A stretch of DNA of 64,000 nt. Origin: Micromonospora sp. RP3T. Its GTDB lineage: Bacteria; Actinomycetota; Actinomycetes; Mycobacteriales; Micromonosporaceae. How positions within the stretch are numbered: position 1 is the first letter of the stretch; each line of letters starts with the position of its first letter. The notes below the pieces were generated by a model, which saw nothing but the letters and a program-made list of their open reading frames with translations, searched no databases and was not told the DNA's origin. The translations under genes and the position numbers were made by a program. Shown piece after piece: positions 16,177-23,545 of this stretch. Where the stretch lies: assembly GCF_003027925.1 (NCBI RefSeq), contig NZ_PYPS01000010.1, forward strand, positions 62,001 through 126,000, given 5' to 3'.

Positions 16177-17724
16177 TCAGGCCGGGGCGCGGACGCCGGT
16201 GTCCGGCCCGGTGATCTCCGCCTCGGGCACCGCGCGGGGCGCCGGCGTCCGCACCGCGAACGCGTCGAAGCTCGGCCCGTCCAGCCGCTCGATGAACGGC
16301 TCGGCGCGCGGCCGGTCGACGTCGTCCCGCTCGGCCTCCGCGCGCCCGGCCCGGGGCCGGTCGTTCTCGTCCCGCTCGGCGTCCGCCCGCTCGACCTCCG
16401 CCCGCTCGACGTCGGTCCGGTCGGCGTCGGTCCGCTCGACCGGCGCCGGCTCGGTCGCCGCCGTGACGGTCCCCATCAGCCGCGCCGCCACCTGCGGATA
16501 CTCGGCGGTCTCGCCACCACCCGCGGCGGCCGCCATCACCGCCGCCGCGGCCAGGTCCGCCACCCGCTTGGCCTCCCGCTGCACCCGGGCCCGCGTCTCC
16601 TTGGCGTGCTGCTCGGCCAGCTCCGCCGCGCGCCGCGCCTCGTCCAGCCGCTTGGTCTCGGCGGTCAGGTCCCGGCGTACGCCGACCAGCCGCTCCTCCA
16701 GCTCGGCGCCGGCCCGCTCGATCGTGGTGATCTCCCCACGGGCCTGCTCCAACTGCTTGCCGACGCTCTCCAGCTCGCTCTTGAGCTGGGTCAACGCCTC
16801 CTGCCGCTGCTGGATCTCCCGCTGCACGGCGGTGAGCTGCACCTGGTGCGCCGCGGTCTCCTCGTCGGCCCGCTCACGCACCTCGGTGGCGTACTGCTGG
16901 GCCTCGGCGACCAGCGCGGCGATGTCCCGCTCGGCGGCCGTCGCCCGGTCGGCCAACTCCTGCTCGGCCGCGGCCCGCCGCTCGTCCAGCTCGCGGGCCA
17001 TGGTCGCCTGCCACTGGGCCAGCTCCTGCTGGGCCTTGCTCCGGTTGGCCTGCACCTCTTGCTGGATCTGGGTGCGGGCGGCCTTCACCAGCGCCTCGGA
17101 GGCGGACCGGGCCTGCTCGACCTGCTGCGTGGTCTGCTCGCTGATCCGCTTCGCCTCCTGCTGGGCCCGGTCGTGCACGGCCTGACCCTCGGCGCGCAGC
17201 TTCTCCGCCAGCTCCCGGACCGCGGCCAGCTCCGCCTGCGCGGCGACCCGGCGCTCCTCGTCGGCCCGCTCCCGCTCGGCCCGGCGGCTGGACAGCTCCT
17301 CCTCCAGCTCGCGCCGGTCCCGGGCGGCCTGCTCCTGGGCCGCGGTCAGCACCCGCTCGGCCTGGGCCTGGAAGTCGTCGGCGCGCTTGGTGGCCATCTC
17401 GGTGATCTGACCGGCCTGCTTCTCGGCCAGGTCGAGGATCTGGTCGACCATCGGGCCGAGGTCGCGGAACGACGCCCGGTCCACCGCCGTCGGACGGTCG
17501 CGCAGCTCGACCGTCTCGGCCTGCGCCCGCTGCACCTGCGTGGTCAGGTCACGGATCTGGGCGTACGCCCGGTCCCGGGCGGCGGTCAACGCGCCGATCT
17601 CGCCGTCCATCTGCTCGACGTACCGGTCGACCTGCCGTTTGTCGTAGCCGCGCAGCGCCGGGTCGAACCGCGGTCGCGCGGACACGTCGTCGTGGGGTGC
17701 GAACGGTTCCTCACCGTTGGACAT
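16177..17724 (-). CDS. DivIVA-domain coiled-coil protein
   Basis: 515 residues from ATG 17724 with GGAGG seven bases upstream. The N-terminus carries the DivIVA-type motif FDPALRGYDKRQVDRYVEQM, which in this family targets polar or curved membrane, and is followed by nearly 350 residues of Ala/Glu/Gln/Arg-rich coiled coil (about 45-420). The tail contains nine tandem charged pentapeptides (see repeat at 16306-16440) and a short Pro-rich end. Comparable actinobacterial proteins (Scy, FilP, DivIVA) organise polar growth. Its convergent neighbour ends 3 bases away. A cytoskeletal or polar-scaffold role is inferred from composition and motif. Confidence 0.85.
   Translation of the reverse strand: MSNGEEPFAPHDDVSARPRFDPALRGYDKRQVDRYVEQMDGEIGALTAARDRAYAQIRDLTTQVQRAQAETVELRDRPTAVDRASFRDLGPMVDQILDLAEKQAGQITEMATKRADDFQAQAERVLTAAQEQAARDRRELEEELSSRRAERERADEERRVAAQAELAAVRELAEKLRAEGQAVHDRAQQEAKRISEQTTQQVEQARSASEALVKAARTQIQQEVQANRSKAQQELAQWQATMARELDERRAAAEQELADRATAAERDIAALVAEAQQYATEVRERADEETAAHQVQLTAVQREIQQRQEALTQLKSELESVGKQLEQARGEITTIERAGAELEERLVGVRRDLTAETKRLDEARRAAELAEQHAKETRARVQREAKRVADLAAAAVMAAAAGGGETAEYPQVAARLMGTVTAATEPAPVERTDADRTDVERAEVERADAERDENDRPRAGRAEAERDDVDRPRAEPFIERLDGPSFDAFAVRTPAPRAVPEAEITGPDTGVRAPA
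16306..16440 (-). repeat. Nine 15-bp tandem repeats (charged pentapeptides)
   Basis: Nine in-frame 15-bp units coding for pentapeptides such as VERTD, ADRTD, VERAE, VERAD, AERDE and VDRPR (pattern [V/A/N]-acidic/G-R-x-x) in the tail of the DivIVA-like protein. Copy number is probably variable between strains. Confidence 0.8.
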
Positions 17725-17843
17725 GCGCCATCCTCCGTCGGTTCGCCAGCGCCAGGCCGCGGGGCACGATGAGGCGCAACGGTACCGTGTGCGCGCGCGG
17801 CGCTCGCCCCGCCCCGCCCCCGGCCCGCCGGTCGGTCCGACGG

Positions 17844-18803
17844 TCAGGCCGGGAAGTGCGGATTCCCCGCCGTCAGGCGGATGGTGAAACCGTCGGCGTC
17901 CCGGTGGTGCGTCACGTGGTCGCAACTCTGGTGGCTGATCCACAGCCCCAGGCCACCTTCGGTGCCGTCACCGGCCGGCAGCAGCCCGGCGTACGGGTCC
18001 TTGGGGCCGGCGCCCAGGTCGTGGACGCTCACCACCATCCGGTCCGCCGCGCACCACAACCGCAGGCGCACCGGTGGCGTCCCGTGCCGCGTCGCGTTGC
18101 ACACCACCTCGCTGACGGCCATCACCAGGTCCTCGACGCCGTCGGGCGGAAGGTGCCCGGGGTCGGCGGCGCGTACCGCCTCGCGGGCGTGGGCCGGCGT
18201 CGGATCGGTCAGCTCGACCAGTGGCGCGGTCTGCTGGAGCGGGTCCAGCGGGGCCGGCCGGCACTCGGCCAGATAGGTCGCCGGCTCGGTGTAGGCGCCG
18301 GTCGGCTCGTGGCTGCCGTCCGGCCGGGCGATCCGGGGATGGGTACGCATCACGTCGGCCAGCACGTGCGGCGGCACGACTCGCCGGTCGTAGGCGCAGA
18401 TGCCCCAGACCGGGAAGTCGTCGTAGGCGTGGTTGATCGCCGACTCGTAGCGGGCCCACGCGTCCCAAGTCGCGCCGAGCAGCGCCGGTGGCAGCTCGCC
18501 GACCATCCGGAGCTGCGTCCGGCCCAGCGTGGCCGAAGCGAACCACTCCCGATAGGCCCGGATCGCCGCGGCGGGCCGGGCGTAGACGTCCCCGCCGGGC
18601 AGGTAGGTGACGTCCGCGCCGACGGGCAGCGCCCGGCGCACCAGCTCGGCATGCGGCGCGTCCAGGCTCACCGCCACGCGTTCGCCGGCCTCGATGCCGC
18701 CCAACAGGAACGGCAGCGCCACGGCCAGCAACTCCTCGTCGGAGTCGTAGAGGAGGGCCTCGTGGAAGTAGCCCACGTGGCCGGCGGCCGCGCCGGTCCT
18801 CAC
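17844..18803 (-). CDS. MEDS-domain protein with C-terminal anti-sigma-type HATPase
   Basis: 319 residues. Residues about 10-180 are a MEDS sensory domain (GYFHEALLYDSDEELLAVALPFLLGG at the front, GICAYDRR near the end). The C-terminal 130 residues are a serine-kinase-like ATPase of the RsbW/SpoIIAB type: AVSEVVCNATRHG (N box), VHDLGAGPKDP (G1) and GGLGLWISHQ (G2). It is probably an anti-sigma factor or protein kinase of a partner-switching system. The start overlaps the stop of the STAS gene at 18800 by four bases (ATGA), so the two partners are made together. Confidence 0.88.
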   Translation of the reverse strand: MRTGAAAGHVGYFHEALLYDSDEELLAVALPFLLGGIEAGERVAVSLDAPHAELVRRALPVGADVTYLPGGDVYARPAAAIRAYREWFASATLGRTQLRMVGELPPALLGATWDAWARYESAINHAYDDFPVWGICAYDRRVVPPHVLADVMRTHPRIARPDGSHEPTGAYTEPATYLAECRPAPLDPLQQTAPLVELTDPTPAHAREAVRAADPGHLPPDGVEDLVMAVSEVVCNATRHGTPPVRLRLWCAADRMVVSVHDLGAGPKDPYAGLLPAGDGTEGGLGLWISHQSCDHVTHHRDADGFTIRLTAGNPHFPA

Positions 18804-19636
18804 CGGACCACCTCCACCCGTACCTCGGTCAGGCCCAGCAGCTCGGCCAGCCGTGCCGCGGCCGGCCGGCGGGTGCGCAGCACCGCGACCGCGTCGTGCC
18901 GACGGGCGTGGTCGCGCAGGTGCAGCAGGCTGCGGTGGTCGAGGAAGCGCAGCCCTGTCGCGTCGAACACCAGCCGCCCGGCCGTCGGGCGCGGATCGGC
19001 CCGCTCCAGCGCGGCGGCGAAGAGCCGGTGGGCGGTCGGGTCCAGCTCGCCGCCGAGCGCCACCACCGCGTCACCGCCGCCGGCGTACAACCGGAACGGC
19101 ACGTCGGTGTTGGTCTCCGGATGCATGCAGGCCAGCTCCGCGATCGCCGCGTCGCCGAGCACCCGACGGTCGTAGGCGCAGACCGCCGACATCGGCCGGT
19201 GCCGCATCCAGTGGTCGATGCGGTGCTCGTAGCGGGCGAACGCGTCGCGCTGCGCGACGGTGCGGACCAGGCCGGTCGCCTCGGCCAGCACCCGCAGGCC
19301 GGTGTGGCCGGCGGCCAGCGCCTCGGTGGTGGCCCGCACGTATGCCTGCACCTGCCGCTCCGGGTCGACGACCTCGTCGTGGCGGTAGGCGTGGCCGACC
19401 GGGAACAGCCGGACCGCGCCGCGTCGCCGCGCGGCGTCGAAGCCGGGCACCGAGGCCAGTCGTCGGGCCACGGTGTCGGCCTCCTCCGGACCGACCAGCC
19501 AGACCTGCTCGCCCGCGGCGAGACCGGTGGTGACCTGCTCGACCGCCCAGGCGTGGAACACCGCCGGGTCGTCGTAGGCGAGGCAGGCATGGCCGTGGCC
19601 CGGGTCCGTCACGCCCCCGTCGGTCACCGGCTCCAC
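18800..19636 (-). CDS. MEDS-domain protein with C-terminal STAS domain
   Basis: 278 residues. An N-terminal MEDS domain (about 14-185; HACLAYDDPAVFHAWAVEQV, SAVCAYDRRV) is joined to a STAS domain (about 185-278; LVFDATGLRFLDHRSLLHL) like anti-anti-sigma factors. The usual phosphorylatable serine may be the Ser of DHRSLL. Immediately upstream of, and overlapping, the MEDS-HATPase gene. The two share the same sensor module, so both halves of the switch may respond to one ligand. It starts 14 bases after the GH26-like gene, suggesting a three-gene operon. Confidence 0.87.
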   Translation of the reverse strand: MEPVTDGGVTDPGHGHACLAYDDPAVFHAWAVEQVTTGLAAGEQVWLVGPEEADTVARRLASVPGFDAARRRGAVRLFPVGHAYRHDEVVDPERQVQAYVRATTEALAAGHTGLRVLAEATGLVRTVAQRDAFARYEHRIDHWMRHRPMSAVCAYDRRVLGDAAIAELACMHPETNTDVPFRLYAGGGDAVVALGGELDPTAHRLFAAALERADPRPTAGRLVFDATGLRFLDHRSLLHLRDHARRHDAVAVLRTRRPAAARLAELLGLTEVRVEVVR

Positions 19637-19650
19637 CTCATCGGCCCATC

Positions 19651-20760
19651 CTATGCCGCGACGAACTGGAGATCGCGCCAGGCGGTGGCGTCGAGGGGTG
19701 GGTCACCCAGCGCGAACTCGGCCCAGTTGTTCCAGTACGCGATCGCGTCCACGTCGGTCTGCTGACGCAGCCAGCCCACGTGGTCCCGGACCGCCTGTGC
19801 CCGGCCGGCGCCGGTGGTGTCGGCGGTGGTCCGGCTCAGCCCGTACTCGGGCACCAGCAGCCGGACGCCGGGACAGGCGGCACGCACCTTGCCGAAGGCC
19901 ACCCCGAACATCCGGGAGGCGGGCCAGTACGCGGCGGTGTCCCGCGAGAAGCAGTCCACGCCGTAGTGCGTCATGCCCGGATAGGCCCAGTCGGCCGGAT
20001 TGCCGCCGCCCTCGTCCAGCCAGTAGCGGGTGACGATCGGGCCGTGCCCGAGCACCCAGCGCCGGTTGGGGTGCCCGGCCACGAGCTGGGTCACCCGGGC
20101 CGCGGTGGCCCGGTACGTCGCCGGCGTCACGTCGCCCATCGGTTCGTGGTACCAGGTCAGGTAGATCGGCCGGCGTGCGCCGTCGAGCCAGCCCGCCAAC
20201 TGCTCGACGTCGTCCTTCCAGGAGACGTGCATGACGGCCGACGGCGCGTCGACGAACTTGCCGGCGTCCAGCGCGGGCAGCTCCGGCAACGCGTCCGCGT
20301 CCGGGCCGTCGGTGCCGTAGTCGCGCATGTAGCGGATGTCCGGATAGTCGGCGACCACCTGCCGGGTCCGGGCCCCCTTCTCGGCGCTCATCCCGACCAG
20401 CAGCGGCACCGTCAGCGTGAGGGTGCCGGCGCCGGTGCGGCCGGCGGCGTCCCGCGCCGTCGCGGTCACCGTGACCGGACCCCGGCCGGCCAGGACGGTG
20501 ACCGTGAAGCTGGTCGGGTCGGTCCCGTTCGGGGTGACCGTCACGCCGGGCGACGTGCTGGTGAGCTGGATGGTCAGCGGGACGCTCAGGTCCACCCGGA
20601 CCGGGACGTCCCAGGCGGCGCCGGTGGGGTCGCTGACCCGGCCGGCGACGGTGAGCAGCCGTGAGTCGGGGTGGTAGGCGTCGACCCGTACGGTGGTCGA
20701 CTGCCCGGGCAGCAGGACGGTCCGGGTGGCGGTGACGGAACGGATCACGGGTGCGGCCAT
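19651..20760 (-). CDS. GH26-like glycosidase with N-terminal beta-sandwich, no signal peptide
   Basis: 369 residues from ATG 20760 (AAGGAG six bases upstream). Residues 1-110 look like one immunoglobulin-like beta-sandwich (TRTVLLPGQSTTVRVDAYH...GTLTLTVPL). Residues 115-369 look like a clan-A TIM barrel: LTWYHEPMGDVT would hold the acid/base Glu and LLVPEYGLS the nucleophile, the pattern of GH26 mannanases/xylanases. No secretion signal is visible. The distance to the downstream MEDS pair is 14 bases, so it may be co-transcribed with the signalling genes. Similar modular proteins are seen in actinobacteria without known function; assignment is from motif only. Confidence 0.6.
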   Translation of the reverse strand: MAAPVIRSVTATRTVLLPGQSTTVRVDAYHPDSRLLTVAGRVSDPTGAAWDVPVRVDLSVPLTIQLTSTSPGVTVTPNGTDPTSFTVTVLAGRGPVTVTATARDAAGRTGAGTLTLTVPLLVGMSAEKGARTRQVVADYPDIRYMRDYGTDGPDADALPELPALDAGKFVDAPSAVMHVSWKDDVEQLAGWLDGARRPIYLTWYHEPMGDVTPATYRATAARVTQLVAGHPNRRWVLGHGPIVTRYWLDEGGGNPADWAYPGMTHYGVDCFSRDTAAYWPASRMFGVAFGKVRAACPGVRLLVPEYGLSRTTADTTGAGRAQAVRDHVGWLRQQTDVDAIAYWNNWAEFALGDPPLDATAWRDLQFVAA

Positions 20761-20949
20761 CGCGGTCTCCTTCGGTGGGCTCGTTAGCGCTCCGGCCGCA
20801 CGTCCTCGGGTGGCCAGAAAGGCTCTGACCTGCGCTTTCACCAGCTTGCCCCGGTTCGGCGCGAATCGCCACGGGTGGGCGCAGATGGCGCGAAACCCGG
20901 CCTCCGCTCCGGCGGTCCGCCGCCCGCGGGAGTGGGGGAGAGCGCGGGA

Positions 20950-21465
20950 TCAGGGAAGGGGCCGGGCGATGTCGCGGGCGTGGTCGGTCACGGCGGCGCC
21001 GACCACGGTGGCGGTCAGCGGCAGCACCTCCAGGCAGCGACGCACCGCGGCGGCCATCAGCGGGTTCGGCACCCGCATGGAGAGCGTGCAGTGCGGCACC
21101 CAGCGCCCCGGCCGGTAGTGCTCCACCACGTCGACGCCAGCCCGGGCCAGCCGTTCGTACACCACGGCGTGGTGGGCCAGCAGCTCCGAGGTGGGCGCCG
21201 GCCCGAGCCAGAGCACCCGTCCGACGAACTGGCCGGCGTGCTGGAACTCCAGGCGCAGCGGCGCGGCCACCACCGTCCCGGCGAGCGCCGCGGCCACCCG
21301 TTCCGGGTCGAGGCGGGGCGCGACGGCCAGCGAGACGTGCGGGCGGTGCCGCTGCGCGAGCAGCGACCGCATGCTCGGCACCCCCTCGGACTCCAGCAGG
21401 TCCCACAACACCCGGATCCGCCGGGAGGCGTCGGTGTCCAGATACAGCTCCAGCGCCGCGACCAC
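20950..21465 (-). CDS. 2H phosphoesterase / 2'-5' RNA ligase-like protein
   Basis: 171 residues from GTG 21465. Two HxT/S motifs, PHVSLAVAP and PHCTLSMRV, are spaced as in the 2H (LigT/ThpR) family, which hydrolyses cyclic nucleotide phosphodiesters such as 2',3'-cyclic phosphates. Central strands LELYLDTDASRRIRVLW and FVGRVLWLGPAP fit. It has its own short upstream region and lies between the GH26-like gene and a divergent DinB gene. Together with RtcB at the left it is the second RNA-end enzyme in the window, though not linked to it. Confidence 0.85.
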   Translation of the reverse strand: MVAALELYLDTDASRRIRVLWDLLESEGVPSMRSLLAQRHRPHVSLAVAPRLDPERVAAALAGTVVAAPLRLEFQHAGQFVGRVLWLGPAPTSELLAHHAVVYERLARAGVDVVEHYRPGRWVPHCTLSMRVPNPLMAAAVRRCLEVLPLTATVVGAAVTDHARDIARPLP

Positions 21466-21553
21466 CCGACCACCCTAGGCGGCGAGGTTTGCCGCCCCCG
21501 CTGGGCGGTACTGCCCCGGGGGACGGCACGAGACGGTGGGGGAGTGAGGCCAC

Positions 21554-22063
21554 GTGGACGTGAACGACCTGCTGACCGAGGCGTACGGGCGACTGCCGGA
21601 CCTGGTCGCCGGGGCCCTCGACGGGCTCGACCCGGAACAGCTGCGGCACGCCCCGGCGGACGGGGCGAACCCGGTGGGCTGGCTCGTCTGGCACCTGACC
21701 CGGATCCAGGACCACCACGTCGCCGACCTGCTCGGCGAGCGGCAGCTCTGGGTCACCGGCGACTGGGCGGGCCGGTGCGGCCTGCGGCCCGATCCGGACG
21801 ACACCGGCTACGGCCACGGGCCCGAGCAGATCGCCGCCGTGCGCCCGGAGAACGGCGGCGTGCTGCTCGACTACCACCGGGCGGTGGTGCGGCGGAGCGT
21901 GGCGTACCTGCGCGGGCTGCGTCCGGCCGACCTGGACCGGGTGGTGGACGAGAACTGGGACCCGCCGGTCACGCTCGGCGTCCGGCTGGTGAGCGTGCTC
22001 GACGACGACCTCCAGCACGCCGGGCAGGCCGCCTACGTGCGCGGGCTCATCCGGCAGCGCTGA
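21554..22063 (+). CDS. DinB-like (DUF664) four-helix protein
   Basis: 169 residues from GTG 21554. Helical-bundle DinB/YfiT-like fold with metal histidines in VGWLVWHLTRIQDHHVADL and LQHAGQAAYVRGL. This superfamily includes mycothiol-dependent transferases and isomerases in actinobacteria. Its end overlaps the convergent GH88/105 gene by 17 bases (22047-22063). A second, different DinB-like gene is at 27442. Substrate unknown. Confidence 0.88.
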   Translation: MDVNDLLTEAYGRLPDLVAGALDGLDPEQLRHAPADGANPVGWLVWHLTRIQDHHVADLLGERQLWVTGDWAGRCGLRPDPDDTGYGHGPEQIAAVRPENGGVLLDYHRAVVRRSVAYLRGLRPADLDRVVDENWDPPVTLGVRLVSVLDDDLQHAGQAAYVRGLIRQR

Positions 22064-23027
22064 CCACCGCCCGCGCGCGATCCAGCGCGGCCTGCCCGAG
22101 CAGGAAGCACGCCTGAGCCTCGGGGGAGGTGCCCGGGCCGGCGAAGTCCGGCGCGCCGCTGACGCCGGTCACCCGCCCGTACCGGTCCACCCGCCGGGCG
22201 GCAGCGGCCAGCAGTTCCGCGCCGGTGTCGAACCACGACGGCGGCAGCCAGCCGTCGGCCACCCCGGTCAACGCCGCGTAGCCGAGCAGTTGGGCGGTGT
22301 TCGCCTCGCGGAACGCGCCGGGGTCGTCGAGCACGTCGGGAAAGAGGCCGTCGTCGGTGCGGTACCGCAGGCAGGCGGTCAGCACCTCCGCGGCGTGCCC
22401 GGCCAGCTCGGCGCGCGTCCCGGTCGGCCAGTCCGACGTCAGGCGCAGCGCCCGGGCGATCCCGGCCACCACCCAGCCGTTGCCGGTGCCCCACGGCTGC
22501 GGGCGGTCCAGCTCGCCCCGGTCGGCGTCCCAGCGGGCCGCGTAGAGGCCGGTACGCGCGTCGTGCAGCCGGCGTCGGTGCCCCGTCACCTGGAGGGCGG
22601 CCAGCTCCGTCCGGCCGGTCAACGCGAGCAGCGGCACCACCATGTAGACCGTGTCGGCCCACACCTGCCGGCCGTCCAGCAGGTGGAACAGCGTGCCGTC
22701 GGCGTCCCGGGGGGCCCGGCGCGTCAGCCAGTCGAGCTGGGCGTCAAGCGCGGCGGCGTACCTCGGATCGCCGGTGGTGGTCTCGGCGTGCCGGACCACC
22801 TCGCCGCAGGCGGCGCCGTTCACCGCGCCCACCGACCCGGCCAGCTCACCGAGCCGGCCGTCGGGCCGTTGCCGGGTCACCGCGGCGTCCGCGACGAGCG
22901 TCGCCGCGTCGAGACGGCCCAGGTCGAGCAACGCCTGCCCGGTGATCCCCTGCTCCCAGGACTCCCGCTGCATGGTCAGCAGCGCGAGCAGCACCCGGTC
23001 GGTGGTGGCGTCAGCGGTCGTCGACAT
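22047..23027 (-). CDS. Glycoside hydrolase family 88/105-like protein
   Basis: 326 residues, cytoplasmic (no signal). An (alpha/alpha)6-barrel unsaturated glucuronyl/rhamnogalacturonyl hydrolase: WADTVYMVVPLLALTG, the hallmark WGTGNGWVVAGIARAL, and LFPDVLDDPGAFREANTAQLLGYA match the family. Such enzymes cleave delta-4,5-unsaturated uronic acid from lyase products. No polysaccharide lyase or sugar transporter is nearby. The 3' end overlaps the DinB gene on the other strand. Ribosome binding site is weak. Confidence 0.85.
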   Translation of the reverse strand: MSTTADATTDRVLLALLTMQRESWEQGITGQALLDLGRLDAATLVADAAVTRQRPDGRLGELAGSVGAVNGAACGEVVRHAETTTGDPRYAAALDAQLDWLTRRAPRDADGTLFHLLDGRQVWADTVYMVVPLLALTGRTELAALQVTGHRRRLHDARTGLYAARWDADRGELDRPQPWGTGNGWVVAGIARALRLTSDWPTGTRAELAGHAAEVLTACLRYRTDDGLFPDVLDDPGAFREANTAQLLGYAALTGVADGWLPPSWFDTGAELLAAAARRVDRYGRVTGVSGAPDFAGPGTSPEAQACFLLGQAALDRARAVVSAAG

Positions 23028-23161
23028 GCCCGTCCGGTACCCACCCCGGCGGCCCGTCTCACCCGGACCGGGTGAGTTGGACTCACCCCGGCGGCGGGAA
23101 CGCTGCGGCCACGGGCGGAGCCGCGCGTCGGGCCGCCGCGACGACGCACGAGGGAGGACCG

Positions 23162-23545
23162 ATGAGCACCTCCGCCGCGGAGCACCTCGCCCGGGGGGCG
23201 GCCGGCCGGCACCCCGAGTTGCCGGAGACCACCTCCGGCACCATCCGCCTGGACCTGCGGGAGGGCGGCCGGACCGAACACTGGTACCTGAGCATCGACC
23301 GGCAGGACGTGCGGGTGGCCCGCTCGGCCGAGGAGGCGGACCTGGTGGTCCACGCCGACCGGGAGGTGTTCGACCGGATCGCCGCGGGTCACCTGCACCT
23401 GGCCGCGGCGGTGCTGCGCAACGACATCAGCGCGCAGGGCAACCTCCAGCTCCTGATGACGTTGCGCCGGATCTTCCCCGGCCCGCCCGGGGCCCGGCAT
23501 CCCCGGGACGTGGCCGGCTCCCCCCACCGGCCGGTGGCCCGATGA
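23162..23545 (+). CDS. SCP2-like sterol-carrier domain protein
   Basis: 127 residues. ATG 23162 with GGGAGGA at ideal spacing. The body matches the SCP2 lipid-carrier fold: SGTIRLDLREGGRTEHWYLSI, ADLVVHADREVFDRIAAG, AAVLRNDISAQGNLQLLMTLRRIF. These domains bind acyl chains or sterol-like lipids. The tail (PGPPGARHPRDVAGSPHRP) is disordered. Its stop overlaps the ATG of the debranching-type gene (23542-23545), so the two are translationally coupled, an unexpected pairing of a lipid-binding and a carbohydrate enzyme. Confidence 0.82.
   Translation: MSTSAAEHLARGAAGRHPELPETTSGTIRLDLREGGRTEHWYLSIDRQDVRVARSAEEADLVVHADREVFDRIAAGHLHLAAAVLRNDISAQGNLQLLMTLRRIFPGPPGARHPRDVAGSPHRPVAR

Noticed and set aside
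19703..22018. 771-codon minus-strand frame running through several genes
   Set aside because: Crosses the GH26-like, 2H and DinB genes out of frame; no start or motif support.
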